Assembly (NCBI GenBank): GCA_016200365.1
Contig: JACQEW010000394.1
Span: 1 to 9,841 of the forward strand
Direction of reading: 5' to 3'
DNA: 9,841 bases
Source of the DNA: Nitrospinota bacterium
GTDB taxonomy: Bacteria > Nitrospinota > Nitrospinia > UBA9942
Shown here: one piece after another, positions 1 to 6,957 of the stretch
Numbering within the stretch: the first letter of the stretch is position 1
Layout: each line of letters starts with the position of its first letter
Made by a program: the position numbers and the translations under genes
The notes under the pieces: generated by a model
Database searches by the model: none
Told to the model about the DNA's origin: nothing
The model's input: the letters and a program-made list of their open reading frames with translations, nothing else

Positions 1-886
1 CCAACCCTATCCTGGCTTTATCTAAATATGCCGGAATATCATCATGCCTGACCCATCCTGTAAAAGAGAAATTTCTTCCAAGTTTTTTATTACCTACCGA
101 TTTCTTTACTTCAGCTAATCCCCTGCCTTCTCCGATTATCATAAAGATTGTATCTGGAAATTGTCTTACAACCCTTTCTGCAGCCTCTGGTATCAGCCAT
201 ACTCCATCATGAGGCTCTATGCCGCCGCAGTATACTATAATATTATTTTTTACAATCTTTCTATTTTGGTAGCCGCAACCTTCAGGTTGCGTAGTTTCAC
301 GCAGGCTGAAGCCTGCGACTACTGAGGAAGAAACCGGTTTAAAGAGTTTTAAATCTACACCATGGGGGATATGGACAACATCTTTTGCACCATATTTTTC
401 CATTACATTCTTCAATGCCATGGACATACAGATTGCCTTGTTACTCCATCGGGCAAGTGCATATTCTATGGAAGGTCCAATTGTTGATAAGAATTTATTG
501 GAAGAAAGTCCCGATATTATATCATCCACATCGAAGACTACGGGGATTCCTTTGAATCTACCTATTAAGACAGCAGGAAAGGCAGAGATTGCAATATGGG
601 CGTATATGACATCCGCTTCTGAGGAAAGAAGAAATTTGGAAAGCCTCAGCATGAACTTTAGATAGACATATTCCTTGTTTTTGGATTGAAATCTGCTTAT
701 CCTCCCTCCTGCGATAAAATTTAAACCCGGCAGGGCATCTGCCAGACCATCTGTAGACTCACAGGGAGCAAAGAGGGTTACCTTATGCCCCCTCTCTAAC
801 ATCTTATTTATTGTCCAGAAGACCCGTGAAGCACCGCCGCCTTTGAGGGGCCAGAATGTCTCGTGTGTAACAGCTATGATATTCAT
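1..886 (-). CDS. GT4 family glycosyltransferase, C-terminus beyond left edge
   Basis: Starts at an ATG (886-884) and stays open to the window edge, giving 295 codons. The start is supported by a GAAAGG ribosome site a few bases upstream; a TATAAT-like box lies at 899-904 on the same strand. The N-terminus (MNIIAVTHETFWPLKGGGAS) has the glycine-rich loop of GT-B retaining glycosyltransferases. Later landmarks are a VVFDVDD stretch, the inter-domain IPHGVD...FKP segment, and the donor-domain pieces CGGIEPHDG, FMIIGEG and FTGWVRHDDIPAYL. The EX7E catalytic region would lie beyond the left edge. The likely role is cytoplasmic transfer of a sugar from a nucleotide-sugar donor during polysaccharide assembly; donor and acceptor cannot be told. 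It is divergent from the next gene with only 29 bp between starts. Residues 189-206 are encoded entirely by a palindromic repeat (see 269-322), placed between the IPHGVD linker and the donor domain. Family assignment is firm; specificity is unknown. Confidence 0.9.
   Translation of the reverse strand, partial: MNIIAVTHETFWPLKGGGASRVFWTINKMLERGHKVTLFAPCESTDGLADALPGLNFIAGGRISRFQSKNKEYVYLKFMLRLSKFLLSSEADVIYAHIAISAFPAVLIGRFKGIPVVFDVDDIISGLSSNKFLSTIGPSIEYALARWSNKAICMSMALKNVMEKYGAKDVVHIPHGVDLKLFKPVSSSVVAGFSLRETTQPEGCGYQNRKIVKNNIIVYCGGIEPHDGVWLIPEAAERVVRQFPDTIFMIIGEGRGLAEVKKSVGNKKLGRNFSFTGWVRHDDIPAYLDKARIGL
269..322 (-). repeat. In-frame double-hairpin palindromic element (54 bp)
   Basis: Two perfect hairpins lie back to back: CGCAACC/GGTTGCG around TTCA (274-291) and CGCAGGC/GCCTGCG around TGAA (300-317). 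The unit is bounded by GTAG (269-272) and CTAC (319-322). It is exactly 54 bp, falls exactly on codon boundaries of the surrounding glycosyltransferase, and encodes VVAGFSLRETTQPEGCGY (residues 189-206). I recognise this GCAACCT/AGGTTGC plus GCAGGCT/AGCCTGC motif as a dispersed repeat common in environmental bacterial genomes; that recognition is from memory and was not searched. Confidence 0.85.
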
Positions 887-915
887 TGCCTTTCTGTTAT
901 TATATATTATCTGAT

Positions 916-2322
916 ATGGCAAATAGAAGGGTTTTGATAATCACCCATCAGTTTCCTCCTGCTGCTGGGGGTATGGTTCAGAGAATTTCAGGCTTCTGCA
1001 AATATCTCCAATCCTTTGGCTGGAAGCCTGTAATCCTTACGCTGAGGGATGACCTTTACAGGGTCTGTGATTATTCCATGCTGGAAAAAATAAAGGGGAT
1101 AGAGGTATTTAAGACCTTCTCTCTGGATGTGGATTCCCTGAAGATTTTCATATTGAAAAGGCTCAGGGGAGGTAGAGATATCAAATCTCATGACCCATTG
1201 CGGTGGGTGCCACGAAATCCTTTATTTCAAAGATTTAAGTTATTTATAGAGAGGTATATTCTTATACCCGATCCACGATTGGGATGGCTCCCCTTTGCCG
1301 TATTTAAGGGTATAAAGATTATGAGAGATAAAAAGATAGATGTTATACTTGCAGTATATCCCCATCCCACAACCCTTTTTATTGGTTATATCCTCCATAG
1401 GTTTTTTAATAAACCCCTGTTATTGGATATGCATGATACATGGACAATATATCCAGAATGGCTTATGGGGAATAATGGCAGGATTCTGAATTCCCCAGTC
1501 CTTAGAATCAGACAGAGATTAGAGGAGGGTATGCTCAAATTGCTTTTCGATTCCGCATCAAAAATAATTACAAATACCGGTTATATGAAAGATATGTATA
1601 TAAGAAAGTATCCCTCTATCCCCCATTTTAAATACATAACGATAAATAATGGTTATGACCCTGATGATTTTGCCGGGATTGTTAATCCCCCCACCCCCCC
1701 TTTAGCAATGGGGAAAGAAGGGGAGATTAGCAAAAAGGGGATGGGGGAGGGCTTTAAAAAATTTACTATTGCCTTTAGTGGAAGGTATTATCGGCATCAC
1801 CACCCCATTTACTTCCTTAAGGGGCTTAAATGGCTGATTGACAGGCATCCTGAAATAAGGGATAAGCTCTCTGTCATCTTTGTAGGAAATTTTGGAAGGG
1901 ATAACGAATATGAATTGAACAGAATGGGATTGAAGGATGTGGTAAATATTATTCCCTATCAGCCGTATAGAGAAAATCTAAAAATCCTCTCTGATGCAGA
2001 TGCGTTACTGACTACCCTTATCCCTCCATCTGATTTTGATGGCTACCGGATACCGAGTAAAGTGCCTGAATATCTGTATTTAAGAAAACCTATTCTTGCA
2101 ATTATCCCGGATGGAGAGCTTAAGAGGTTGATTGAAGATACAAAAGCTGGCATTGTGGTTAACCCTGAAGATACAGAGGGGATAGGAGTTGCAATTTACG
2201 ACCTCTATAAAAGACATAAGAATAATTCCTTATATATCAAGCCTGATGAGGAGGTTATAAAAGGATTTGATTATCGAATTCTTTCAAAAAAAATGGCGGA
2301 TGTATTGAATAATAGCGTATAG
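916..2322 (+). CDS. GT4 family glycosyltransferase
   Basis: A 468-residue protein from ATG 916 (MANRRVLIITHQFPPAAGGM). An in-frame TTG at 886 would add ten poorly conserved-looking residues and overlap the start of the divergent gene, so I prefer 916, although neither start has a clear ribosome site. The N-terminal THQFPPAAGGMVQR motif is the GT4 acceptor-domain loop. The C-terminal half has VIFVGNFG, an IPYQPYRENLKILSDAD segment and IPSKVPEYLYLRKPILAI around residue 385, the usual donor-binding region; E385 is one of the expected acidic residues, but a full EX7E pair is not clear. Length is normal once an insertion of about 23 residues (about 257-279) encoded by a C/G-rich repeat is allowed for. 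It heads a run with the flippase and two more glycosyltransferases. The stop TAG lies within a heptamer repeat array. Probably a cytoplasmic sugar transferase in polysaccharide synthesis; substrate unknown. Confidence 0.9.
   Translation: MANRRVLIITHQFPPAAGGMVQRISGFCKYLQSFGWKPVILTLRDDLYRVCDYSMLEKIKGIEVFKTFSLDVDSLKIFILKRLRGGRDIKSHDPLRWVPRNPLFQRFKLFIERYILIPDPRLGWLPFAVFKGIKIMRDKKIDVILAVYPHPTTLFIGYILHRFFNKPLLLDMHDTWTIYPEWLMGNNGRILNSPVLRIRQRLEEGMLKLLFDSASKIITNTGYMKDMYIRKYPSIPHFKYITINNGYDPDDFAGIVNPPTPPLAMGKEGEISKKGMGEGFKKFTIAFSGRYYRHHHPIYFLKGLKWLIDRHPEIRDKLSVIFVGNFGRDNEYELNRMGLKDVVNIIPYQPYRENLKILSDADALLTTLIPPSDFDGYRIPSKVPEYLYLRKPILAIIPDGELKRLIEDTKAGIVVNPEDTEGIGVAIYDLYKRHKNNSLYIKPDEEVIKGFDYRILSKKMADVLNNSV
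1684..1752. repeat. In-frame C/G-rich inverted repeat inside GT4 gene
   Basis: A C-rich arm (CCCCCCACCCCCCC, 1687-1700) is followed about 36 bp later by a G-rich arm (GGGGATGGGGGAGGG, 1737-1751) that pairs with it apart from a bulge; the spacer also carries GGGGAAAGAAGGGG. It keeps the reading frame and encodes NPPTPPLAMGKEGEISKKGM followed by GEG, a low-complexity segment lying between the acceptor and donor domains. It resembles the dispersed AATCCCCC...GGGGG elements of many environmental genomes, an identification from memory. Confidence 0.75.
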
Positions 2323-2382
2323 CGTGTAGCGTATAGCGTATAGCGTGTAGTAACTAACCGCTAATTGCTAACCGCTAACCGC
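2313..2382. repeat. Two adjacent heptamer tandem arrays
   Basis: Five copies of TAGCGTR (R = A or G) run from 2313 to 2347, followed by TAG. Four copies of CTAACCG, one degenerate as CTAATTG, run from 2354 to 2381. The first array contains the stop codon of the upstream glycosyltransferase (TAG 2320-2322). The second ends just before the flippase start and occupies the place where a ribosome site would be expected. The two units differ but have the same 7-bp period. Confidence 0.9.
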
Positions 2383-2388
2383 GTTGAT

Positions 2389-3654
2389 ATGAATATATTT
2401 AATGAAAAAAGACTGATTTCAAACTTCCTCTCTCTGTCCGGTGTTCAGGCTGCAAAGTATATCCTCCCCCTTGTAACAGTCCCATATCTCATCAGAGTGC
2501 TTGGACCCGAAAAATTTGGGTTGATTGCCTTTTCGCAGGCTTTCATTCAATACTTCGTCTTAATCACCGATTATGGGTTTAATCTCTCTGCAACGAGGGA
2601 GATTTCTATCAATAGAGATAACAGAACACGGATTTCCGAGATATTTAGCTCTATAATGCTGATAAAGACAGGCTTTATGTTCTTGAGTCTTTCGATATTA
2701 TGCCTTCTTGTCTTTAGCATTGACAGATTTAGAGCCGAACGGCTGGTTTATCTCTTCACTTTTGGGATTGTCTTAGGAAATGTGCTTTTTCCTGTTTGGT
2801 TTTTTCAGGGGATGGAGAGGATGAAACAGATAGCTATGTTGAACATTTTATCGATGGCAATTTTTACTTTCTCTATCTTTATTATTATAAGGTCTCAGGG
2901 TGATTACATATATGTCCCTTTGATAAATTCAATTGGCTCTATTATTGCGGGGCTAATAAGCTTATGGATAGCTGTTAGAAAATTTGGAGTGAGTATAAAG
3001 TTTCCTGTATTTACCGCAGTAAAATATCAGCTTAAAGAGGGCCTGCACATATTCATTTCAACAATTGCTATATCTGGCTATACCAATACCCGAATATTTG
3101 CTGTGGGTTTATTCACCAGTAATATTATTACTGGATATTATGCAATTGCCGAAAGACTTATGGGCATTATTCAAACATTCCCTTTAGCCTCATTATTGCA
3201 GACTGTATATCCGGGATTAAGCAATCTTTTTTCTGAAAATAAAGCTAATGCCATTATAATAATGAAGAGATTTCAAAACCTGACCACTTTGACCTATCTC
3301 TCAGGGCTGCCTGCTGTTTTTATTTTCGCACCCTATATTGTGAAAATTGTCAGTGGATTTCCGTATGAGGAGGTAATCTTATCTTTTAGATTGCTGCTGA
3401 TTGCCATATTTTTTATCAATGCAAATGCCTTCAGGATCCAATTTTTGCTGGTATGCGGAAGGGATGACCTTTTTGCAAAGATACATATTATAATGGGAAT
3501 AACCGGTGCCCTATTATCATTTTTATTCACCTATTCTTTCTCGTATATAGGAACCGCTGCTGCTATTATAATAGTAGAATTTGCTGTGCTTATTTTAACC
3601 CTCAGATATTATTATAATGAGACCAAAGGTTTTACATGTAGGCTGGGGATTTAG
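2389..3654 (+). CDS. wzx: Wzx-like polysaccharide flippase (MOP superfamily)
   Basis: A 421-residue, strongly hydrophobic protein with roughly a dozen membrane segments. The N-terminus (NFLSLSGVQAAKYILPLVTV, then PYLIRVLGPEKFGLIAFSQA and DYGFNLSATREIS) is characteristic of the Polysacc_synt / O-antigen flippase family, which exchanges undecaprenyl-diphosphate-linked glycans across the cytoplasmic membrane. The size is normal for Wzx. I chose ATG 2389 (MNIFNEKRL); the upstream TTG at 2365 lies inside a CTAACCG heptamer array and would only add repeat-encoded residues. No Shine-Dalgarno sequence is visible because the repeat sits directly upstream. The end overlaps the next gene by 38 bp, suggesting translational coupling. 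The neighbouring glycosyltransferases fit a Wzx-dependent pathway, but no Wzy polymerase is visible in this window. The symbol is by family resemblance. Confidence 0.9.
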   Translation: MNIFNEKRLISNFLSLSGVQAAKYILPLVTVPYLIRVLGPEKFGLIAFSQAFIQYFVLITDYGFNLSATREISINRDNRTRISEIFSSIMLIKTGFMFLSLSILCLLVFSIDRFRAERLVYLFTFGIVLGNVLFPVWFFQGMERMKQIAMLNILSMAIFTFSIFIIIRSQGDYIYVPLINSIGSIIAGLISLWIAVRKFGVSIKFPVFTAVKYQLKEGLHIFISTIAISGYTNTRIFAVGLFTSNIITGYYAIAERLMGIIQTFPLASLLQTVYPGLSNLFSENKANAIIIMKRFQNLTTLTYLSGLPAVFIFAPYIVKIVSGFPYEEVILSFRLLLIAIFFINANAFRIQFLLVCGRDDLFAKIHIIMGITGALLSFLFTYSFSYIGTAAAIIIVEFAVLILTLRYYYNETKGFTCRLGI

Positions 3655-5005
3655 ACCCTGGCGCGGCGGCGGCTTGATAGAATACGCCGAAGACTTGATG
3701 AAAATACAGGCGCAGCACGGCTACCAGGTTTATTACTTTTTTTCTGGAAGACATTATCCCTTTTTGAAGAGAGCAAGACTAATCAGGTGGAGGCGAAAAA
3801 ATGTCAATATGTACGAAATAATTAACTCCCCGATAATTCATGAGGGTGATAGGGGGGTGAGGGATCCTGCATTAGATTTAAATGAGCCTGTAAGTGAGAA
3901 TTTTTTTAGAAAGACCTTAGAGGAGATAATGCCGGATATTTTACATATCCAGGAGCTGGCAGGCTTGCCATCTTCATTAATAGATATTGTAAAAGAGGAA
4001 TATAGAATACCTGTTGTTATGACCCTCCATGATTATTTTCTGCTCTGCCCGACACTTAAATTACTTGATTATTTATCTGAAAATTGTGTAGAAAAAGAGG
4101 TAGGTGATAAGTGCACCCTCTGCTGTTCAGATAGCCGTAAAAATAATCCGTTGATAGAATCTACACTCCTTTATGAATTAAGGAGATTTCACTTAGAGAA
4201 GATTGTGAGGACAGCCTATCGTCCTTTCAAGACAATTATAAAAGAGAATAATATCTCCATTAGAGGGTCGGGGATTATTTTTCAAAACAGGAGGGATACA
4301 AATGTAAAGAGATTGAGGAAGGTAGATTTACTGATTGCCCAATCTTACAGGGTTGAAAAGATCTATAAATCTTTCTTAGGGGAAGATGCAGATACAACTA
4401 CGCTCCACTCGACAGTTAAACATATAGAGCATATAAGGGGGAAGGAAATGAGAGGTATAAAATCTCCTGTTAGATTTGCCACCCTTAGCGGATGCGATTC
4501 TATTCCTAAAGGTGCGAGATTGATATTAGAGTCTTTAAAAATTTTACACGGGAAGGGATTGGGGCGGTATTTTGAGCTTCATATCTACGGAGACTTGTTA
4601 GAAGAAATCAGAGGGCAGGTTTTGAGCTACAGCAATGTCTTTTATCATGGTAAATATGGTGTAGACCAATTAAATAATATCTTAGATGGATTTGATGTCG
4701 GGATTGTCCCTTCCATCTGGGAGGAGGTTTATGGATATGTAGGAATTGAATTTTTAGCCAAAGGTATTCCAGTAATAGGAAACATGAGAGGCGGGATTAT
4801 AGATTATACAATAGGGGATCTGACAGGCTGGGTGAATAAAACCGCTTCAGCAGAAGAACTATCCGATATTATGGTCAGGATTATTAAAAACCCGGAAGAT
4901 ATTGCAATGCTTAATGAAAAGATTATTCAAAATAGAAGCAGACTGATAAAGACTATGGATACACACTTTAATGAAATTGATAAATTGTATAGAGGGGTCA
5001 GATGA
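3617..5005 (+). CDS. GT4 family glycosyltransferase with cysteine cluster
   Basis: A 462-residue protein. The N-terminus MRPKVLHVGWGFRPWRGGGL has the GT-B glycine loop. The donor domain ends with IVPSIWEEVYGYVGIE, in which E370 and E378 form a clear EX7E motif, followed by FLAKGIPVIGNMRGGIIDY, typical of retaining GT4 enzymes. After VVMTLHDYFLLCP (HDYFLLCP at residues 138-145) come five cysteines (C144, C157, C166, C169, C170) arranged as a possible metal-binding cluster; this occurs in a subgroup of GT4 proteins that I recall sharing the HDY...C motif. The start lies 38 bp inside the flippase gene in another frame with no obvious ribosome site, so coupled translation is likely. The stop overlaps the following ATG (ATGA). 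Probably cytoplasmic, adding a sugar to the lipid-linked intermediate; substrate unknown. Confidence 0.9.
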   Translation: MRPKVLHVGWGFRPWRGGGLIEYAEDLMKIQAQHGYQVYYFFSGRHYPFLKRARLIRWRRKNVNMYEIINSPIIHEGDRGVRDPALDLNEPVSENFFRKTLEEIMPDILHIQELAGLPSSLIDIVKEEYRIPVVMTLHDYFLLCPTLKLLDYLSENCVEKEVGDKCTLCCSDSRKNNPLIESTLLYELRRFHLEKIVRTAYRPFKTIIKENNISIRGSGIIFQNRRDTNVKRLRKVDLLIAQSYRVEKIYKSFLGEDADTTTLHSTVKHIEHIRGKEMRGIKSPVRFATLSGCDSIPKGARLILESLKILHGKGLGRYFELHIYGDLLEEIRGQVLSYSNVFYHGKYGVDQLNNILDGFDVGIVPSIWEEVYGYVGIEFLAKGIPVIGNMRGGIIDYTIGDLTGWVNKTASAEELSDIMVRIIKNPEDIAMLNEKIIQNRSRLIKTMDTHFNEIDKLYRGVR

Positions 5006-6045
5006 AAGAAGGGATTGCTGCCATAGTAGTTACATATAATAGAAAACAGTTATTGGGTGAGTGTCTGGGGGCATTGCTGAATCAGACATATCCCCTTGAG
5101 GCTGTTTACATTATTGACAATGCCTCTACAGATGGCGCACCTGAATTTCTATTAGAAAAAGGGCTTATTGATAGAGTGTTATATCCGGATAAGGAGCCGC
5201 TGGAGGCTGTAAAAGAGGTCCCATTGCCTCAGTTTTCGGATAAGACTGTTGAGATTCATTATGTCAGGATGACTGAAAATACAGGTGGCGCAGGGGGGCA
5301 GCATGAAGGCATTAAAAGGGGCTGCGATGCTGGTTTTGACTGGCTCTGGTTAATGGATGATGATGGATTACCTGCTGAAAATTGTTTATCTGAATTGTTA
5401 AAAGTCAGCAAAGATTATAATATCGATGTAGTTTCGCCAGTCGTTTATCATCAAAACCTCGAAGAGCCTTTTATATTAATTGAAACACAGGGGCATGCCT
5501 TAAACAGAGATTATTCTTCCAAAGAGATTACAGAAGAATATGAATCTGTATTCCCTTATGGCATTACGGCATTTCTCGGCTTACTTGTGCCGAGATATGT
5601 GGTGCATGATATAGGAAATGTTAAAAGGGAGATGTTCATATGGGGGGATGAGTATGATTTTGTATATCGTATTGCCTCTAAATATAAATGCGGCACTGTA
5701 ACGACTGCAACCTTCAGACATCCTCCTCACAATAAGCCGATACCTTTAATAATGGGTCGCTTGAAGGTTTATGAGGTATCGGATATTCGGTTGTTTCACT
5801 ATATTAGAAATAGAATCTTTCTTAAAAAGACATACTTCTCATATAAAAGGGCAATCTTAGTCACCGTAGAAGAGATTATCAAATACGCTATTTATTTACT
5901 GAGAAAAAGGGAATGGCATAAATTTAGACTTGTAATTCTGGCTATATGGCAAGGCTTCACTAATAACTGGCAGCCCTTTAACCCAAAAAATGCATTTGAA
6001 AAAACCACAGAGCACACAGAGGAATATATTGAAAATAAAAAATGA
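5002..6045 (+). CDS. GT2 glycosyltransferase, GlfT/rhamnosyltransferase-like
   Basis: A 347-residue GT-A fold inverting glycosyltransferase. IAAIVVTYNRKQLL and IIDNASTDG form the nucleotide-binding start, NTGGAGGQHEGIKRG and WLWLMDDDG (acidic triad D119-D121) carry the metal-binding DXD, and FIWGDEYDFVYR (about 212-223) looks like the acidic catalytic-base region seen in galactofuranosyl-type transferases. The NTGGAGG...DWLWLMDDDGLP combination is characteristic of the GlfT/rhamnosyltransferase-like branch, so transfer of a galactofuranose or rhamnose type sugar is plausible but unproven. The start overlaps the preceding stop (ATGA) and has an AGAGGGG ribosome site. The C-terminal tail (KTTEHTEEYIENKK) is encoded by a copy of the CCACAGAG repeat and is probably not part of the original fold. 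Last gene of the plus-strand run before the cassette-like insert. Confidence 0.92.
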   Translation: MKEGIAAIVVTYNRKQLLGECLGALLNQTYPLEAVYIIDNASTDGAPEFLLEKGLIDRVLYPDKEPLEAVKEVPLPQFSDKTVEIHYVRMTENTGGAGGQHEGIKRGCDAGFDWLWLMDDDGLPAENCLSELLKVSKDYNIDVVSPVVYHQNLEEPFILIETQGHALNRDYSSKEITEEYESVFPYGITAFLGLLVPRYVVHDIGNVKREMFIWGDEYDFVYRIASKYKCGTVTTATFRHPPHNKPIPLIMGRLKVYEVSDIRLFHYIRNRIFLKKTYFSYKRAILVTVEEIIKYAIYLLRKREWHKFRLVILAIWQGFTNNWQPFNPKNAFEKTTEHTEEYIENKK

Positions 6046-6079
6046 AAAGGAAAAACGAAACCACAGAGGGCACAGAGGA
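6003..6079 (+). repeat. Pair of ACCACAGAG..CACAGAGG repeats at gene 3' end
   Basis: Two 21-bp copies, at 6003-6023 and 6059-6079, share AACCACAGAG and CACAGAGGA and differ at only two central bases. The first copy is read through in frame and encodes the end of the GT2 protein; the second is intergenic. I recognise the unit as a dispersed repeat in many environmental genomes, from memory only. Beyond it, 6080-6197 holds no gene I can support and no clear terminator. Confidence 0.85.
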
Positions 6080-6197
6080 AACTATTGATATAAAAAAGAG
6101 AAACCTATTCTTTTGATTCCTATGTCCTTTTCCGGTAAATTTTTCATTCGGCCTTGAGCAACCACAAATTTTACAGCAATGACTCATTATTTTTTAT

Positions 6198-6259
6198 TGA
6201 TAACGTGGAGCTAAGGGCGGCGCGTTTTTACGCCATCCCGCTTGATCGCAGGGTTAGGC
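6198..6259 (-). other. attC-like recombination site (59-base element)
   Basis: Read on the minus strand, the site opens with GCCTAAC (6259-6253), an exact match to the R'' core RYYYAAC, and closes with CCACGTTATCA (R'-like GTT at 6204-6202). Between them are imperfectly complementary arms (CAAGCGGGATGGCG and CGCCGCCCTTAG) around a TAAAAA loop. The 62-bp length and the AT-rich apex are normal for attC. The toxin stop codon TAA (6256-6254) lies inside the R'' box, a frequent arrangement in integron cassettes. The R' box matches GTTRRRY imperfectly, so this is a probable rather than certain site. Confidence 0.6.
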
Positions 6260-6550
6260 TCTGGACAGCCAAATGGCGGGATCTCTGTTGCCATGAAATA
6301 CCGCCAAGACAACAATGCGATGTTTCTCCGCACGGAAATAAACGCTGTATGGGAAACGATTGGCGACAACACGTCGAATGTCCTCGCGAACAACGGCAAA
6401 CTGGAGCGGATGTTCGGATGCCAGTGATACGCAACGGTCAATCTCAGCCATGAACTCAAGAGCAAGGCCAAGCCGCTTGCTCTCATACCACGCACTTGCT
6501 TCGATGAACTCTGCACTGGCGGCACGATGAAAAGTGATGGGTAGGCTCAT
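6254..6550 (-). CDS. RelE/ParE superfamily toxin
   Basis: A 98-residue protein, the usual size for the family. It begins LPITFHRAASAEFIEASAWYE (WYE at 21-23), followed by the two-helix hairpin and then beta strands carrying IRRVVANRFPYSVYFRAE (FPYSVYFR at 66-73) and VVLAVFHGNRDPAIW (84-94). This order is the signature of ParE_toxin/RelE-like proteins, which act either on gyrase or as ribosome-dependent mRNA interferases; the sequence does not decide between them. The ATG overlaps the antitoxin stop by 4 bp (ATGA), giving the antitoxin-first operon expected for this type. The stop codon is embedded in the attC-like core box. All family landmarks are present, so it looks intact. Confidence 0.93.
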   Translation of the reverse strand: MSLPITFHRAASAEFIEASAWYESKRLGLALEFMAEIDRCVSLASEHPLQFAVVREDIRRVVANRFPYSVYFRAEKHRIVVLAVFHGNRDPAIWLSRA

Positions 6551-6774
6551 TGCCTGATTTTGGCAAGGGCAGTAGCCTTTACTTCACTCCATGGAACCAC
6601 ATCGTCAGGGTTCGCCAGATGGTCTGCGAGACGGCGGTCAAGTTCCGTTTTCTGCGCCTCTGTCAACGGTGGTGCGGCACCGTGACTAACGATGCCATCC
6701 CAGATGGCCTCAACCAGTTCGATCTGCTCGTCAATGGCGAGCACACTTGCTTGCTGTAAGAGTTGTGTGTTCAT
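6547..6774 (-). CDS. Antitoxin of the addiction-module (PF09720-like) family
   Basis: A 75-residue mostly helical protein. IELVEAIWDGI (18-28), PPLTEAQKTELDRRLADHLA and NPDDVVPWSEVKA (about 55-67) match the unstable-antitoxin family often annotated as addiction module protein (TIGR02574/PF09720), the usual partner of RelE/ParE toxins. The N-terminal part would dimerise and the C-terminal helix would wrap the toxin. I see no clear DNA-binding domain, so autoregulation is uncertain. The start at 6774-6772 has an AGGA about nine bases upstream. Its stop TGA overlaps the toxin ATG. Confidence 0.93.
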   Translation of the reverse strand: MNTQLLQQASVLAIDEQIELVEAIWDGIVSHGAAPPLTEAQKTELDRRLADHLANPDDVVPWSEVKATALAKIRQ

Positions 6775-6837
6775 GATCGCTGTCCTATCCAGATTTCACG
6801 AAACAATTTTAACGCGTCTCGCTATTTTATGCCAGTT

Positions 6838-6865
6838 ATTATCTGAACGGTAGCATAATTTTGAA
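6838..6865 (-). promoter_or_regulatory. Possible promoter of the toxin-antitoxin operon
   Basis: On the minus strand TTCAAA (6865-6860) and GATAAT (6843-6838) are separated by 16 bp and would start a transcript with a leader of about 60 bases before the antitoxin ATG. A competing TTGACT lies at 6876-6871 but has only a poor -10 (TACCGT) at suitable spacing. The assignment is tentative. Confidence 0.35.
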
Positions 6866-6889
6866 TGTGTAGTCAATAAAATAAATAGC

Positions 6890-6919
6890 TTGACGTCATC
6901 TGATTAATTTTACTATACT
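6890..6919 (+). promoter_or_regulatory. Sigma70-like promoter facing the membrane glycosyltransferase
   Basis: TTGACG (6890-6895) and TATACT (6914-6919) each match five of six consensus bases and are 18 bp apart. A perfect 8-bp palindrome TGACGTCA (6891-6898) overlaps the -35 box and could be an operator. Transcription would begin near 6926, about 170 bp before the ATG at 7099, and would pass through two hairpins. Confidence 0.5.
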
Positions 6920-6925
6920 TTTTCA

Positions 6926-6957
6926 GGGACTAATATGCAAAATTGAATGTTAGTCCC
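6926..6957 (+). repeat. Inverted repeat GGGACTAA/TTAGTCCC
   Basis: Perfect 8-bp arms (6926-6933 and 6950-6957) flank a 16-base loop and lie directly downstream of the -10 box of the plus-strand promoter. It could be a 5' RNA stem-loop, a protein-binding site, or part of a decayed recombination site at the cassette edge. It lacks a following T-run, so it is not an obvious terminator. Confidence 0.6.

Noticed and set aside
269..322. Intrinsic terminator or pseudogene lesion in the minus-strand glycosyltransferase
   Set aside because: No T-run follows either hairpin and the reading frame continues with recognisable domains on both sides.
420..665. An 81-codon plus-strand open frame
   Set aside because: It is antisense to the partial GT4 gene at 1-886, which has family motifs on the minus strand.
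886..915. TTG start giving ten extra residues to the second GT4
   Set aside because: The extension overlaps the divergent start codon and does not resemble GT4 N-termini; ATG 916 begins exactly at the conserved motif.
2313..2382. CRISPR array
   Set aside because: The units are contiguous 7-bp tandem repeats without spacers.
2365..2388. TTG start for the flippase
   Set aside because: It lies inside the heptamer array and would add only repeat-encoded residues before MNIFNEKR.
6154..6550. Several open frames on both strands overlapping the toxin gene
   Set aside because: They are other-frame shadows of the GC-rich toxin sequence, whose minus-strand 98-residue product matches RelE/ParE throughout.
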